The translations under genes and the position numbers were made by a program. DNA of 16,435 bases from the NCBI GenBank assembly GCA_015063335.1, contig SVUH01000032.1, forward strand, positions 1 to 16,435, in the 5' to 3' direction. The notes under the pieces are model-generated. The model was not told the origin of the DNA, searched no databases, and saw nothing but the letters and a program-made list of their open reading frames with translations. Positions 7,444-15,731 of this stretch are shown piece after piece; within the stretch, counting starts at the first letter, position 1, and each line of letters begins with the position of its first letter. The DNA comes from Oscillospiraceae bacterium. Its GTDB lineage: Bacteria; Bacillota_A; Clostridia; Oscillospirales; CAG-272.

Positions 7444-10002
7444 TCAGTTTATTGGATTAGAGATATAATCCTCGTCCTCAGTACGGCACTTGACCGTTAT
7501 CACCTGTCCCTTGGCAACCTTTGTTCCTGCCGGTATGGATTGCTCGTAAACAAGCGCGCCCGTTCCCGTAAGGTGATATTTACTTCCCTCGATCCTTATA
7601 TTGAGTCCGCGAGCGGTAAGCTGCGCGTTCGCCGTCATAGCGTCCATTCCGATCAAATTCGGAACCTCAACGTCCGTCACCATGAGGGATTTATCGGTAT
7701 AAAGATAAATAACACCGTTTGATTTTTCAACGTATGCGCCGCTTGCGGGAAGCTGTCCTGCGACCTTCAAGTCGTCATTGTCCTCACCTACTATCTTGTA
7801 GCTGAGTCCGAGCTCCTCGATTCTTTCCTTAGCGCGTCCTAACGTCCAGCTGCTGTAGCTACCGACGCGTATGGAAAGCTTTTTAAGCTCTGCCTCGGTA
7901 TATTCCGCGGTAATTCCCATCTGCGGGAGAATGTTTTTGAGAGCCTCTGCAACGTAAGGAGCTGCAACCGTGCTTCCGTAAAGCGTTCCCTTCGTAGGCT
8001 CGTCAACGATAATTATTATAGCCACCTGAGGATCGTCCGCGGGCGCATACGCCACGGTCGAGCAGATGTAAAGCTCGTCGTCGCTTTCATATTCCTCAGC
8101 AAGCGCTATCATACCGTTTATCTGATTTTGAGTAAAGTAATTTTTAAGCACTCCGCCACCGCTGCGTATATCGTCTGCGATCGCCCCATAGTAGGTCTGA
8201 CCGAAGCGCAGAGGAACGTCAACAAAGTCACTGTATATTTCGGGATTTTTTGAAAGCTTATCCTCGGGATCGAGGGTGTTATACAGAGAGAGCACGTCGC
8301 CGCCCTTTCCCTTATAAATGCTCACCGCAGAAGCAAACGCCTCGGCGAAATCGTAAGTGCTCTTTTTCTTTTCAGACGTACCCGTCTTTGCGGCTACCTT
8401 GTATCCTGCAACGTATGCGTTTTTCGCACCGCCGTTACCCGAAACGCCTTCCTCAAGCATCTGGGATATGGTTTCGCACACGTCCTCGCTGACAGTCTCG
8501 CGCTTAACCTCTACCTCGTGTGCATAAACTACGTTACCCGAGGAGTCGGTTATGCTCTCAACAAGATAAGGAGTCAGCAGATTTCCACCGTTTGCAACGG
8601 ATGAAACCGCCGTTATCTGCTGAATAGGCGTTACGTTAAAGTTCTGACCAAAGGCATATATCGCAAGGTCAAGCTCAGACATCTGATTAATAAAAATACT
8701 GCTTGACTCACCGGGCAAGTCAATTCCCGTTTTCTCGCGATATCCGAAAATATCCGTATACTGAACGAATTTATCAACACCAATTCTGCCGCCAAGCGTC
8801 ATAAACCACACGTTGCAGGACTGCTGAAGTCCGCCCGCAAAGGTAAGCGAGCCGTGCCCTTGAACCTTGTGACAGTGTATATTTATGCCAAGCACCTTTT
8901 TGCTTCCATGACAGCTAACCGACTCGTTAAGGCTAACGAGCTTTTCTTCAAGTGCCATAGACGAGGTAATTATCTTAAAGGTCGAACCGGGGATATAGCT
9001 TTCCGCAACAGCCTTATTTGACCACGACTCCGTAAGAGTCTTTGAAAGCAGTGCGTTATACTCGTCGCTTCCCTCGGCATATCCCGATTTTGCGAGTGTC
9101 GCCTTCATTTCCTCACTCATCGCCCAAGGGTCGTTGAGGTCGAACGGTGAGGACGTTGCCATAGCGAGAATTGCTCCCGTATTTACGTCCATAACTATAC
9201 CGCACGCGCGGTTCTGCACGTTATGGTCCTTGACTGTCTTTTCGAGCTGCTCTTCAAGATAGCTCTGAACGCTTGCGTCAATCGTTGTGGTGACGTCGTA
9301 GCCGTCAACCGCGTCTATATAGCTCGCGTACTCATAAGGCATTTCATTTCCGTATGAGTCACGGGCGAGAATGTAATATCCGTCCGTTCCGCGAAGATAT
9401 TGGTCGTACTGATATTCAAGTCCGTAAAGTCCAACGCCGTCGCTGTTGGTAAATCCTATGACGTGAGCGCCGAGCGTCTCTCCGGGATAATAGCGCGTGC
9501 TCTGCGCCTCGAGATATATCATATCCTCAAGGTCGTTTGCCTCAATGTACTCGCGCACCTTATCGGCGGTCTCCTCTTTGACCTTTCGCTGAATAGTTCT
9601 GTCGAGATACTGCGTGTATCCAGTTGCCTGCTTGTATACGGAGTCGTAAGTAACACCGAGTGTTTCCGACAGTCCCTTTGCAACTACCGCCGCGTAGTCA
9701 ACGTAGCCCGCTTCTCCCTCTGTGCCCGATGCCGATGCAATGCTCGATGGAGAAATAAAGACACGGTAGGTGGTAATGTTCGTGGCAAGCACGTTGCCGT
9801 TACGGTCAAATATCTTTCCTCGGTCGGCAGGCACGGGAGATTCCGTCGTCATCTGATTTATGACCTTAGACTGATATTTTTCAAAATTTACCGTTTGTAT
9901 GATAAGTATTCGTATGAGAAGCACGGCAAATACTCCGAAAACCGCCAACGCCACGATGGTAGAACGTCTTATCGCACCCGTGCTGACTGTTTGTCTTCGC
10001 AT
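7444..10002 (-). CDS. ftsI: Class B penicillin-binding protein with two PASTA domains (FtsI/PbpB/SpoVD family)
   Basis: 852-residue D,D-transpeptidase that crosslinks septal peptidoglycan. It has one N-terminal membrane anchor (about 14-36), a PBP dimer domain starting near RGKIFDRNG (61-69), the transpeptidase motifs S340-TFK343, S395-CN and K539-TGT, then two PASTA domains (about 708-772 and 776-840). The dcw position between ftsL and murE is that of ftsI/pbpB/spoVD. Division PBP and sporulation-specific SpoVD cannot be separated from sequence alone, so the symbol is by family. Oddity: between KTGT (539-542) and CSTVAYAPADDP (647-658) there are about 105 residues, where relatives usually have about 20, so an 80-90 residue insertion is present. 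The ATG has AAAGGAGAGG a few bases upstream. The 114-base gap before it holds a palindrome. Confidence 0.94.
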   Translation of the reverse strand: MRRQTVSTGAIRRSTIVALAVFGVFAVLLIRILIIQTVNFEKYQSKVINQMTTESPVPADRGKIFDRNGNVLATNITTYRVFISPSSIASASGTEGEAGYVDYAAVVAKGLSETLGVTYDSVYKQATGYTQYLDRTIQRKVKEETADKVREYIEANDLEDMIYLEAQSTRYYPGETLGAHVIGFTNSDGVGLYGLEYQYDQYLRGTDGYYILARDSYGNEMPYEYASYIDAVDGYDVTTTIDASVQSYLEEQLEKTVKDHNVQNRACGIVMDVNTGAILAMATSSPFDLNDPWAMSEEMKATLAKSGYAEGSDEYNALLSKTLTESWSNKAVAESYIPGSTFKIITSSMALEEKLVSLNESVSCHGSKKVLGINIHCHKVQGHGSLTFAGGLQQSCNVWFMTLGGRIGVDKFVQYTDIFGYREKTGIDLPGESSSIFINQMSELDLAIYAFGQNFNVTPIQQITAVSSVANGGNLLTPYLVESITDSSGNVVYAHEVEVKRETVSEDVCETISQMLEEGVSGNGGAKNAYVAGYKVAAKTGTSEKKKSTYDFAEAFASAVSIYKGKGGDVLSLYNTLDPEDKLSKNPEIYSDFVDVPLRFGQTYYGAIADDIRSGGGVLKNYFTQNQINGMIALAEEYESDDELYICSTVAYAPADDPQVAIIIIVDEPTKGTLYGSTVAAPYVAEALKNILPQMGITAEYTEAELKKLSIRVGSYSSWTLGRAKERIEELGLSYKIVGEDNDDLKVAGQLPASGAYVEKSNGVIYLYTDKSLMVTDVEVPNLIGMDAMTANAQLTARGLNIRIEGSKYHLTGTGALVYEQSIPAGTKVAKGQVITVKCRTEDEDYISNPIN

Positions 10003-10056
10003 TGCCCTCTCCTTTCACACGTTCATGCTCTTTAATTTTGCATTTTGCTTAATTAT

Positions 10057-10111
10057 TCAGAAAATCCCATCACAGTTTCATAATATGTAACTTGGTGGGA
10101 TTTTATTCTGA
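10057..10111 (-). repeat. Long imperfect palindrome between the ftsL-like gene and the PBP gene
   Basis: On the minus strand AAAATCCCA pairs with TGGGATTTT (9 bp). The stem continues outward as TCAG/CTGA past a 3-base bulge. The interior folds again, with GTTACAT opposite ATGAAAC (one mismatch). The result is an almost fully paired 55-base element starting a few bases after the stop codon of the upstream gene. With its A-rich entry and T-rich exit it could act as a weak terminator or attenuator, or as an RNA processing site. No promoter with good boxes is visible in this gap. Confidence 0.5.
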
Positions 10112-10116
10112 AAGTA

Positions 10117-10938
10117 TTAGTTTGTATCTATGCCGAAAGCGGCAAGCAAAGCCGCAAGTCCGACGTTTTTGTCTTGATTTTCGTCGTAGATTATAACCTC
10201 GTCGTCTCCCTTGATAGGAAGATACTCGTTATCGGCGTGTTCTCTTTTTATCATACCGAGGCTCTTTGCATCTGCCTCCAACTCGTTTATGCTGTATTTG
10301 AGGTCGAGCTTTCCTTCAAGATCCGCCTCTTTTGCTTCAAGAACGGATATTTCGCTGTTCGCGCGTCCAAGATCGCCCGATGCGTCTCCTATCATAACCG
10401 AGCCGCCTACGATAAGTCCGAGAGAAACCGTGAATACCGCAAGTCCCGACAACGCTGCCATGGGAACGCGGAAGCGGTCTTTGTTAACTCTGCCTGCGGT
10501 AGGCTCCATGGGAAACCATTTATCCTTTAATTCTACCAACGCCGATATTATGGTTTTTAAGTGACCCTCCTTTGAATCGGAGTGGCCTTCGCGAAGGCCT
10601 CTGCCGCTCTGGCGCTTCTGCGTCACAGCACCGGCTTTAGCCTCTGCCTCCTGCTTTTTTCTCAAAGTCTCGGGCATATAAAACTCTCTGCGAGTTTTGA
10701 AGTACCTAACGAAATCCTCGGAGGTCATATATTTACTTCCGTTGTAAACACCGCTTCTATATGTATCGGCAATGTTACTGCGAGAGTCAAAAAGCACGTA
10801 GGACGTATTCTCTGTTTCGTCCTTCTTGGCCTCTATAGCATTCTGCTTTTTGATGTTGCCTGCGATGCCTCTGCCCTTATATCTTGCACGAAGCTCTTGC
10901 AGACAGCGGTTATAAGACTCGTTCATTTCAACAGACAT
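10117..10938 (-). CDS. FtsL-like septum protein with a long N-terminal extension
   Basis: 273-residue predicted bitopic membrane protein. It has a long charged cytoplasmic region (1-157), one membrane segment (about 158-183), a heptad-like coiled coil (about 189-225) and then AKSLGMIKREHADNEYLPI, which matches the short FtsL/DivIC pattern of a small conserved Leu-Gly-Met block after the coil. Position between rsmH and the PBP gene is exactly that of ftsL. FtsL proteins are usually only about 100-130 residues, so the N-terminal part is extra and I do not recognise it. I chose the ATG at 10938 because AGGAGG lies 12 bases upstream; the in-frame ATG at 10968 has no ribosome binding site, precedes that AGGAGG and would add ten residues. 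Function is inferred from context and topology, not strong sequence similarity. Confidence 0.72.
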   Translation of the reverse strand: MSVEMNESYNRCLQELRARYKGRGIAGNIKKQNAIEAKKDETENTSYVLFDSRSNIADTYRSGVYNGSKYMTSEDFVRYFKTRREFYMPETLRKKQEAEAKAGAVTQKRQSGRGLREGHSDSKEGHLKTIISALVELKDKWFPMEPTAGRVNKDRFRVPMAALSGLAVFTVSLGLIVGGSVMIGDASGDLGRANSEISVLEAKEADLEGKLDLKYSINELEADAKSLGMIKREHADNEYLPIKGDDEVIIYDENQDKNVGLAALLAAFGIDTN

Positions 10939-10986
10939 CGTTTCTTGGTACCTCCTGTTTTCGTTCATTTATGTTAAGTAGTTGTT

Positions 10987-11940
10987 TTAAAGCTTTTGCG
11001 CCACGCGAAGCTTTGCGCTTCTCGAACGGGGATTTTCCTCAAGCTCCGTGCTTGACGGAAGAATGGGCTTTTTGCTTATCACCTTAAGCGTAGGCTTGTT
11101 GTTGCAGACGCATATCGGGAAGTTCTTCGGGCAGGTGCAGCCTTGCGCAAGTGATGCGAACGTTTGCTTTACTATTCTATCCTCAAGCGAGTGGAATGTA
11201 ATGATCGCTATTCTTCCGCCCTTGTTCAGTAGGCTTGCCGCATCTCTTATTGCAGGTTCTATAACGTCAAGCTCACCGTTTACCTCAATGCGTATTGCCT
11301 GAAAGCTTCGCTTTGCGGGGTGATGTCCGCCCTCTCTTGCGAACGGCGGAATTGCATATTTAATAATGTTAGAAAGCTCTGCTGTGTTTTCGATCGGCTT
11401 TTTCTGTCTTTCGCGGATTATCGCAGAGGCGATAGACGCGGAAAACTTTTCTTCGCCGTACTCAAAAAGTATCTTTTTTATTTTATCCTCGGAATATCCG
11501 TTCACCACATCATACGCGCTGAGCTCCTTGCGCTTGTCCATTCTCATGTCGAGCGGTGCGTCCGACATGTAGGAAAATCCGCGCTCGGGAGTATCAAGCT
11601 GATACGATGAAACTCCAAGGTCGAGAAGCATTCCGTCTATCTTTTCAATGCCAAGATCTTCACAAACTCTCTTGACCTCAAAAAAATTACTGCGTACCAC
11701 GGTCGTCTTCTCTTTGTGCGGCTCGAGGCGCTTGGTTGCGGCGCGTATTGCCGCTTCGTCCTGGTCGATCGCGACGAGGCGACCGCCCGTGAGCCTTTCG
11801 GCAATTCCGAAGGAGTGTCCTCCGCCGCCTGCCGTGCCGTCAACATATATACCGTCGGGCTTTATCAGAAGCCCCTCCATGCACTCGTCAAATAAAACCG
11901 AGCGATGTGAAAATTCTAACGTGTCCTTTTTCTCGTCCAT
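10987..11940 (-). CDS. rsmH: 16S rRNA (cytosine-1402 N4) methyltransferase RsmH (MraW)
   Basis: 317-residue SAM-dependent methyltransferase that modifies C1402 in the decoding centre of 16S rRNA. Signatures: [13 protein letters not shown] near the N-terminus, SAM-binding [12 protein letters not shown] (32-43), AIDQDEAA (57-64), [19 protein letters not shown] (105-123), PLDMRMD (129-135), [15 protein letters not shown] (210-224) and [13 protein letters not shown] (246-258). A Cys cluster near 268-279 ([12 protein letters not shown]) is frequent in this family. The start is ATG at 11940, whose A is shared with the mraZ TGA stop (TGATG), so translation is probably coupled. A GTG one codon earlier (11943) is the alternative. 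Second gene of the operon, as in most bacteria. Confidence 0.97.
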   Translation of the reverse strand: MDEKKDTLEFSHRSVLFDECMEGLLIKPDGIYVDGTAGGGGHSFGIAERLTGGRLVAIDQDEAAIRAATKRLEPHKEKTTVVRSNFFEVKRVCEDLGIEKIDGMLLDLGVSSYQLDTPERGFSYMSDAPLDMRMDKRKELSAYDVVNGYSEDKIKKILFEYGEEKFSASIASAIIRERQKKPIENTAELSNIIKYAIPPFAREGGHHPAKRSFQAIRIEVNGELDVIEPAIRDAASLLNKGGRIAIITFHSLEDRIVKQTFASLAQGCTCPKNFPICVCNNKPTLKVISKKPILPSSTELEENPRSRSAKLRVAQKL

Positions 11941-12371
11941 CACAGTCCGTAGGATTCGAGCAATTCTTTCATGCCCTCAAGATTTTCAGCATCAACCATA
12001 GCGTCGTAAGCTTCCTCAGCCCAGATCTCGCCGTAGTTTCCGCATCCTACTATAACTGCTCCCTTAACGATTCCCGCATATGCTACAAGCGCGGGGGGGA
12101 GAACTATTCTTCCCTGTGAGTCGGGAGCAACCTGAGCTGCATCCTTATGAAGGGCACGAAGGATTCTTTCAGAATCTTTTCTTTCCATTTTTTTGATCGG
12201 GCTGATGTACTCCTCCCACTCGGTCATGGAATAGACCTTGAGGCAATTTTCTCTTATGCTCTTGGCTACCATAAAGCACTCGTTATCAGTGGTAAGCTCT
12301 TCTCTGTGCTTTGCGGGGATAAACAATCTGTTTTTAGGGTCTATACCGTGTTTGAATTCACCTGACAGCAT
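11940..12371 (-). CDS. mraZ: Transcriptional regulator MraZ
   Basis: 143-residue DNA-binding protein of the MraZ family, made of two SpoVT-AbrB-like swapped-hairpin domains. Each domain carries the conserved DxxxR motif: DPKNR (11-15) followed by LFIPAKHR, and DSQGR (84-88) followed by IVLPPAL. MraZ is known to form ring-shaped oligomers that bind tandem short repeats in its own promoter and control the dcw operon. Here three such repeats lie directly downstream of the -10 box (12479-12505), so autoregulation is likely. AAAGGAGG is eight bases before the ATG, and length is standard. First gene of the operon, with its stop overlapping the rsmH start. Confidence 0.97.
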   Translation of the reverse strand: MLSGEFKHGIDPKNRLFIPAKHREELTTDNECFMVAKSIRENCLKVYSMTEWEEYISPIKKMERKDSERILRALHKDAAQVAPDSQGRIVLPPALVAYAGIVKGAVIVGCGNYGEIWAEEAYDAMVDAENLEGMKELLESYGL

Positions 12372-12427
12372 TTTCGTTGCCTCCTTTCGCTTTTTCGGTG
12401 CGTGTACCCTTTTCGCGGTTCAAATCA

Positions 12428-12443
12428 ATACTTTCACCACTTC
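12428..12443 (-). promoter_or_regulatory. Possible secondary MraZ-type boxes in the mraZ leader
   Basis: On the minus strand GAAGTGG and AAAGTAT stand two bases apart, about 35 bases downstream of the main operator. Each differs from the AAAGTG(G/T) heptamer by one or two positions, and the spacing is two rather than three. This could be a weak extra site or chance. Confidence 0.25.
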
Positions 12444-12478
12444 GGCTACGCCTTTTTCGGAAACCGTGGGATTTCGCT

Positions 12479-12505
12479 ACACTTTGCTCCACTTTCCACC
12501 ACCGT
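12479..12505 (-). promoter_or_regulatory. Putative MraZ operator (three tandem heptamers)
   Basis: On the minus strand the heptamers ACGGTGG (12499-12505), AAAGTGG (12489-12495) and AAAGTGT (12479-12485) repeat with a strict 10-base period, each separated by three bases. This fits the published MraZ site pattern of AAAGTG(G/T) repeats with 3-base spacers. It begins about six bases after the -10 box, so it covers the expected transcription start, a position suited to repression. Confidence 0.75.
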
Positions 12506-12511
12506 GCTAAT

Positions 12512-12540
12512 ATTATAAAACACTTTTATAAATAGCGCAA
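12512..12540 (-). promoter_or_regulatory. Promoter of the mraZ-divIB (dcw) operon
   Basis: On the minus strand the -10 box is a perfect TATAAT (12512-12517). Seventeen bases upstream is TTGCGC (12535-12540), a -35 box that matches only the TTG half of the consensus. A and T tracts further upstream could act as an UP element. The expected start near 12505 gives a leader of about 130 bases before mraZ. Confidence 0.75.
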
Positions 12541-12874
12541 GAGGATTTTTGAAATTTCTCAAAAAACTTTTCAGTATTTCCCCGATTTTTTTAAAAAATT
12601 CAATTTTAAGTCCGTTTTTGGGTTAAATTCGGCGTGTTTTTGTGCCTCTTTTACAGTTTTTTACATTTCTTTAAGTAATTGGAAATTATTGGATATACAC
12701 CTATCCCTTTTGACAGCATTTGATAGCCAAAAAAGTGCACAATTTTAGATATTTTGAATTGTAAAAAATGCATTAAATGCATCTCAAAAACAGCGTTTGG
12801 CAGATGAGTCGTTCGGTTCTCCGATGAAAATTCAGCAACAAAGCCAAACGTGCTTTTTAAACTTTCAAAAGGGA
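12541..12874. other. AT-rich intergenic region between the divergent operon and alaS promoters
   Basis: I see no credible gene here; the open frames lack ribosome binding sites. Contents are A and T tracts near 12541-12665, a direct or inverted ATGCAT pair (12768-12773 and 12777-12782), and an inverted repeat CGTTTGGC/GCCAAACG (12794-12801 and 12843-12850) 24 bases upstream of the alaS -35 box. No T-box, riboswitch or known small RNA was recognised. Confidence 0.6.
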
Positions 12875-12903
12875 TTGACAAGCATATAAAATGGTGCTAT
12901 AAT
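12875..12903 (+). promoter_or_regulatory. alaS promoter
   Basis: TTGACA (12875-12880) and TATAAT (12898-12903) are both perfect consensus boxes with a 17-base spacer. The expected start near 12910 leaves a leader of only about 32 bases, too short for a T-box, so regulation by uncharged tRNA-Ala at this site is not supported. Confidence 0.9.
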
Positions 12904-12941
12904 ATAAAGATGATATTATCAGAAAGGCAAGGCACGTATTT

Positions 12942-15584
12942 ATGCAATGGACATCACTCAACGAACTCAGAGAGAAATATCTTTCATTTTTTGAATCTAA
13001 GGGACATTTGCGACTCCCCTCTTTCCCTCTCGTTCCGATAAATGACAAGTCGCTGCTTCTTATCAATTCGGGTATGGCGCCCATGAAGAAGTATTTTACA
13101 GGCGAGGAGATCCCTCCCAGAAACAGAGTGACCACCTGCCAGAAGTGTATCCGTACTCCCGACCTTGACAGAGTTGGTCATACGGCTCGTCACGGTACTT
13201 ATTTCGAGATGCTCGGAAACTTCTCATTCGGTGATTATTTTAAAGAAGAAGCAATTCCGTGGGCTTGGGAGTTCCTCACAGTAACCCTTGAGATACCTGC
13301 GGACAAGCTCTGGCCCTCTATATACGAAAACGACGAGGAAGCATTCGCTATCTGGCGCGACAAGATCGGCGTTCCCGAGGAGCACATCGTAAGACTCGGT
13401 AAGGCTGACAACTTCTGGGAGCACGGCTCAGGTCCTTGCGGCCCCTGCTCTGAGATATACTTTGACCGCGGAGAAAAGTACGGCTGCGGCTCGCCCGACT
13501 GTAAGCCCGGCTGTGACTGCGATCGCTTCATGGAGATCTGGAACAACGTTTTCTCGCAGTTTAACAACGACGGCAACGGCAACTACACCGAGCTTTCTCA
13601 AAAGAATATAGATACGGGAATGGGACTTGAGCGTCTTGCCTGCGTAATGCAGGGCGTTGACAACCTTTTCGAGGTTGACACAGTACGCAAGATCCTCAAC
13701 ACCGTTTGCTCCATTTCGGGCAAAAACTACGGCGACAATGAAAAAGACGATATTTCTATCCGCGTAGTAACAGACCACATACGTAGCGCTACGTTTATGA
13801 TAAGCGACGGCGTTATCCCCTCCAACGAGGGACGCGGCTACGTTCTTCGCCGTATCCTCCGCCGCGCTTGCCGCTTCGGTAAGCTTCTCGGTATCAACCG
13901 CGCGTTCCTCTGCGAGCTCTGTGAGGTCGTTATCGGTGAGAACATCGGAGCATACCCCGAGCTTGGCGAGAAAAAGGCATATATACTTAAGGTAATCGGC
14001 AACGAGGAAGAACGCTTTGACGCTACAATTGATGCAGGTCTTAGCATACTTAATAATATAATCCGCAGCTCTATCGAGGCTAACAAGTCCGTTATCAGCG
14101 GCGAGGACGCATTCAAACTCTACGATACGTTTGGCTTCCCTCTTGACCTCACCCGCGAAATCGTTTCGGAGAACAATCTCCAGATCGATGAAGAAACATT
14201 CGTTGCTCTTATGAAAGCGCAGAAGGACAGAGCAAGAGCGGCGCGCGGAAACATAGGCGGTTGGGACGAGTCCTCCAAGATGCTTCTTGCAGATCTTCCC
14301 AAGACCGAGTTTACGGGCTACTGCTCATTCGACTCCGACGCAAAGGTTCTCGCTATTATCATTGAGGACGAGGACGGTACAAGAAGCGTTGAGAGCATAA
14401 ATGAGGGTGAGTTTACTCTCGTTCTCGACAAGACTCCTTTCTACGGAGAGGGCGGCGGTCAGGTCGGTGACTACGGTGTTATCGGCGCTGAAGGCTTGGT
14501 TATAAACGTAAGCGACACAAAAAAGACCGACGGAATTTATCTGCACATCTGTACCGTTGTAAACGGAACCGTTAAGGTTGGCGACACGGTTAAGGCAAGC
14601 ATTGACGCACCAAACCGCAAGGCTATCATGCGCGCGCACTCCTCCTGCCACCTGCTTCAGGCGGCACTTCGTACGGTGCTTGGCAACCACGTTGAGCAGG
14701 CAGGCTCGTTCGTTGACGCGGACCACTGCCGCTTCGACTTCACTCACTTTGCTCCCCTTACAAAGGAAGAGCTTCGCGAGGTTGAAGCTCTTGTAAACGC
14801 ACACGTGCTTCTCGGTGAGGATATTTCCATGAGAGAGATGCCCATTGAGGAAGCTAAAAAGCTCGGCGCTATGGCTCTGTTCGGTGAAAAGTACGGCAAG
14901 GTCGTAAGAGTTGTTACTATGGGCAACTTCTCCGTTGAATTTTGCGGCGGTACTCACCTTGACAACACCTCGAAGATTGGACTTTTCAAGATAACCTCCG
15001 AGGCATCCGTTGCGGCAGGTGTAAGAAGAATAGAAGCAAAGACCGGACTCGGCGTGCTTTCAATTATCGACGAGCAGCAGAAGCTCATGAGCGAAACCGC
15101 TTCCGTACTCAAGGCGCAGAACGTTTCCGACATCGCAAAGAGAGCGGCGGCTCTTGAGGACGAGCTCCACACCGCAAAGAAGGAGATTGAGTCGCTCAAC
15201 TCCAAGATTGCCGCTTCAAAGCTTGGCTCTATTATGTCCACAGCTGTCGAGGTCGGTGCAGTAAAGCTTATCACAGCAAGACTTGACGATATGCAGCCCG
15301 ACGCTGCAAGAGCGCTTGCTGACGAGATCAAGGCCAATAACGACGACGTCGTTGCTGTTCTCGCGCTTTGCTCCGCAGACAAGCTCAATTTCATTACCGT
15401 TGCGGGCAAGAATGCCGTAAGCGCAGGCGCGCACGCAGGCAAGCTCGTAGGAGCTGTTGCCGCAGTAAGTGGCGGTAAGGGCGGCGGTCGCCCCGATAAC
15501 GCTATGGCAGGCGGTAAGGACGCCTCCAAGATCGACGAAGCGCTCGCAAGTGCCAAGGCAACCCTTGAGGGAATGATTAAATAA
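12942..15584 (+). CDS. alaS: Alanine--tRNA ligase AlaS
   Basis: 880-residue class II aminoacyl-tRNA synthetase that charges tRNA-Ala and clears mischarged Ser or Gly. The N-terminal catalytic domain starts LREKYLSFFESKGH and includes TTCQKCIRTPDLDRVGHTARH (64-84), FEMLGNFSFGDYFK (88-101) and motif 3 SNEGRGYVLRRILRR (294-308). A Cys-rich insert at 182-193 (CGSPDCKPGCDC) is seen in other clostridial AlaS. The editing domain is intact, with the metal ligands of HSSCH (His566, His570) and CGGTH (Cys668, His672). A C-Ala domain ends with the glycine-rich SGGKGGGRPDNAMAGG. Length is standard (about 875-880). The ATG is nine bases after AAGG. It is a single-gene transcript with its own promoter and terminator, divergent from the dcw operon. 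Confidence 0.98.
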   Translation: MQWTSLNELREKYLSFFESKGHLRLPSFPLVPINDKSLLLINSGMAPMKKYFTGEEIPPRNRVTTCQKCIRTPDLDRVGHTARHGTYFEMLGNFSFGDYFKEEAIPWAWEFLTVTLEIPADKLWPSIYENDEEAFAIWRDKIGVPEEHIVRLGKADNFWEHGSGPCGPCSEIYFDRGEKYGCGSPDCKPGCDCDRFMEIWNNVFSQFNNDGNGNYTELSQKNIDTGMGLERLACVMQGVDNLFEVDTVRKILNTVCSISGKNYGDNEKDDISIRVVTDHIRSATFMISDGVIPSNEGRGYVLRRILRRACRFGKLLGINRAFLCELCEVVIGENIGAYPELGEKKAYILKVIGNEEERFDATIDAGLSILNNIIRSSIEANKSVISGEDAFKLYDTFGFPLDLTREIVSENNLQIDEETFVALMKAQKDRARAARGNIGGWDESSKMLLADLPKTEFTGYCSFDSDAKVLAIIIEDEDGTRSVESINEGEFTLVLDKTPFYGEGGGQVGDYGVIGAEGLVINVSDTKKTDGIYLHICTVVNGTVKVGDTVKASIDAPNRKAIMRAHSSCHLLQAALRTVLGNHVEQAGSFVDADHCRFDFTHFAPLTKEELREVEALVNAHVLLGEDISMREMPIEEAKKLGAMALFGEKYGKVVRVVTMGNFSVEFCGGTHLDNTSKIGLFKITSEASVAAGVRRIEAKTGLGVLSIIDEQQKLMSETASVLKAQNVSDIAKRAAALEDELHTAKKEIESLNSKIAASKLGSIMSTAVEVGAVKLITARLDDMQPDAARALADEIKANNDDVVAVLALCSADKLNFITVAGKNAVSAGAHAGKLVGAVAAVSGGKGGGRPDNAMAGGKDASKIDEALASAKATLEGMIK

Positions 15585-15606
15585 CCGTCGCGAATGCGAC
15601 TAAAAC

Positions 15607-15644
15607 AAAAGAACTCCGAAAGCGTTTACTTTCGGAGTTCTTTT
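15607..15644 (+). terminator. Terminator of alaS (bidirectional hairpin)
   Basis: A perfect 16-bp stem has arms at 15607-15622 and 15629-15644 and a 6-base loop CGTTTA. The arms begin AAAAGAACTCC and end GGAGTTCTTTT, followed by ATTATCTT. The A and T tracts make it usable from both strands, which suits the convergent tRNA array. Confidence 0.92.
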
Positions 15645-15692
15645 ATTATCTTAATATTATGTTGGGATAGCCTGTACAAAGTGAGGGCAGCG

Positions 15693-15731
15693 CTCCAGCG
15701 CAAAAAGGACACCTTACGGTGTCCTTTGGAG
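15693..15731 (-). repeat. Second copy of the tRNA-Cys terminator hairpin
   Basis: The core GGACACC-TTAC-GGTGTCC, the flanking A and T runs and the CTCCA/TGGAG borders match the hairpin at 15906-15951 almost exactly. The right arm lacks seven bases (AGCGCAA on the other side is unpaired). On the minus strand the stem ends in TTTTTGCGC, so it could also terminate leftward transcription. Confidence 0.75.

Noticed and set aside
10939..10968. ATG at 10968 as start of the ftsL-like gene
   Set aside because: No ribosome binding site precedes it, while AGGAGG inside this stretch serves the ATG at 10938. The 12-base spacing is slightly long, so this remains a preference, not proof.
12651..12881. 76-residue open frame on the minus strand between alaS and mraZ
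   Set aside because: It would start at a TTG inside the alaS -35 box, has no ribosome binding site and no recognisable features.
14325..15556. Two open frames of about 200 residues on the minus strand opposite alaS
   Set aside because: Both are low-complexity shadows of alaS, which is intact and fully explained on the plus strand.
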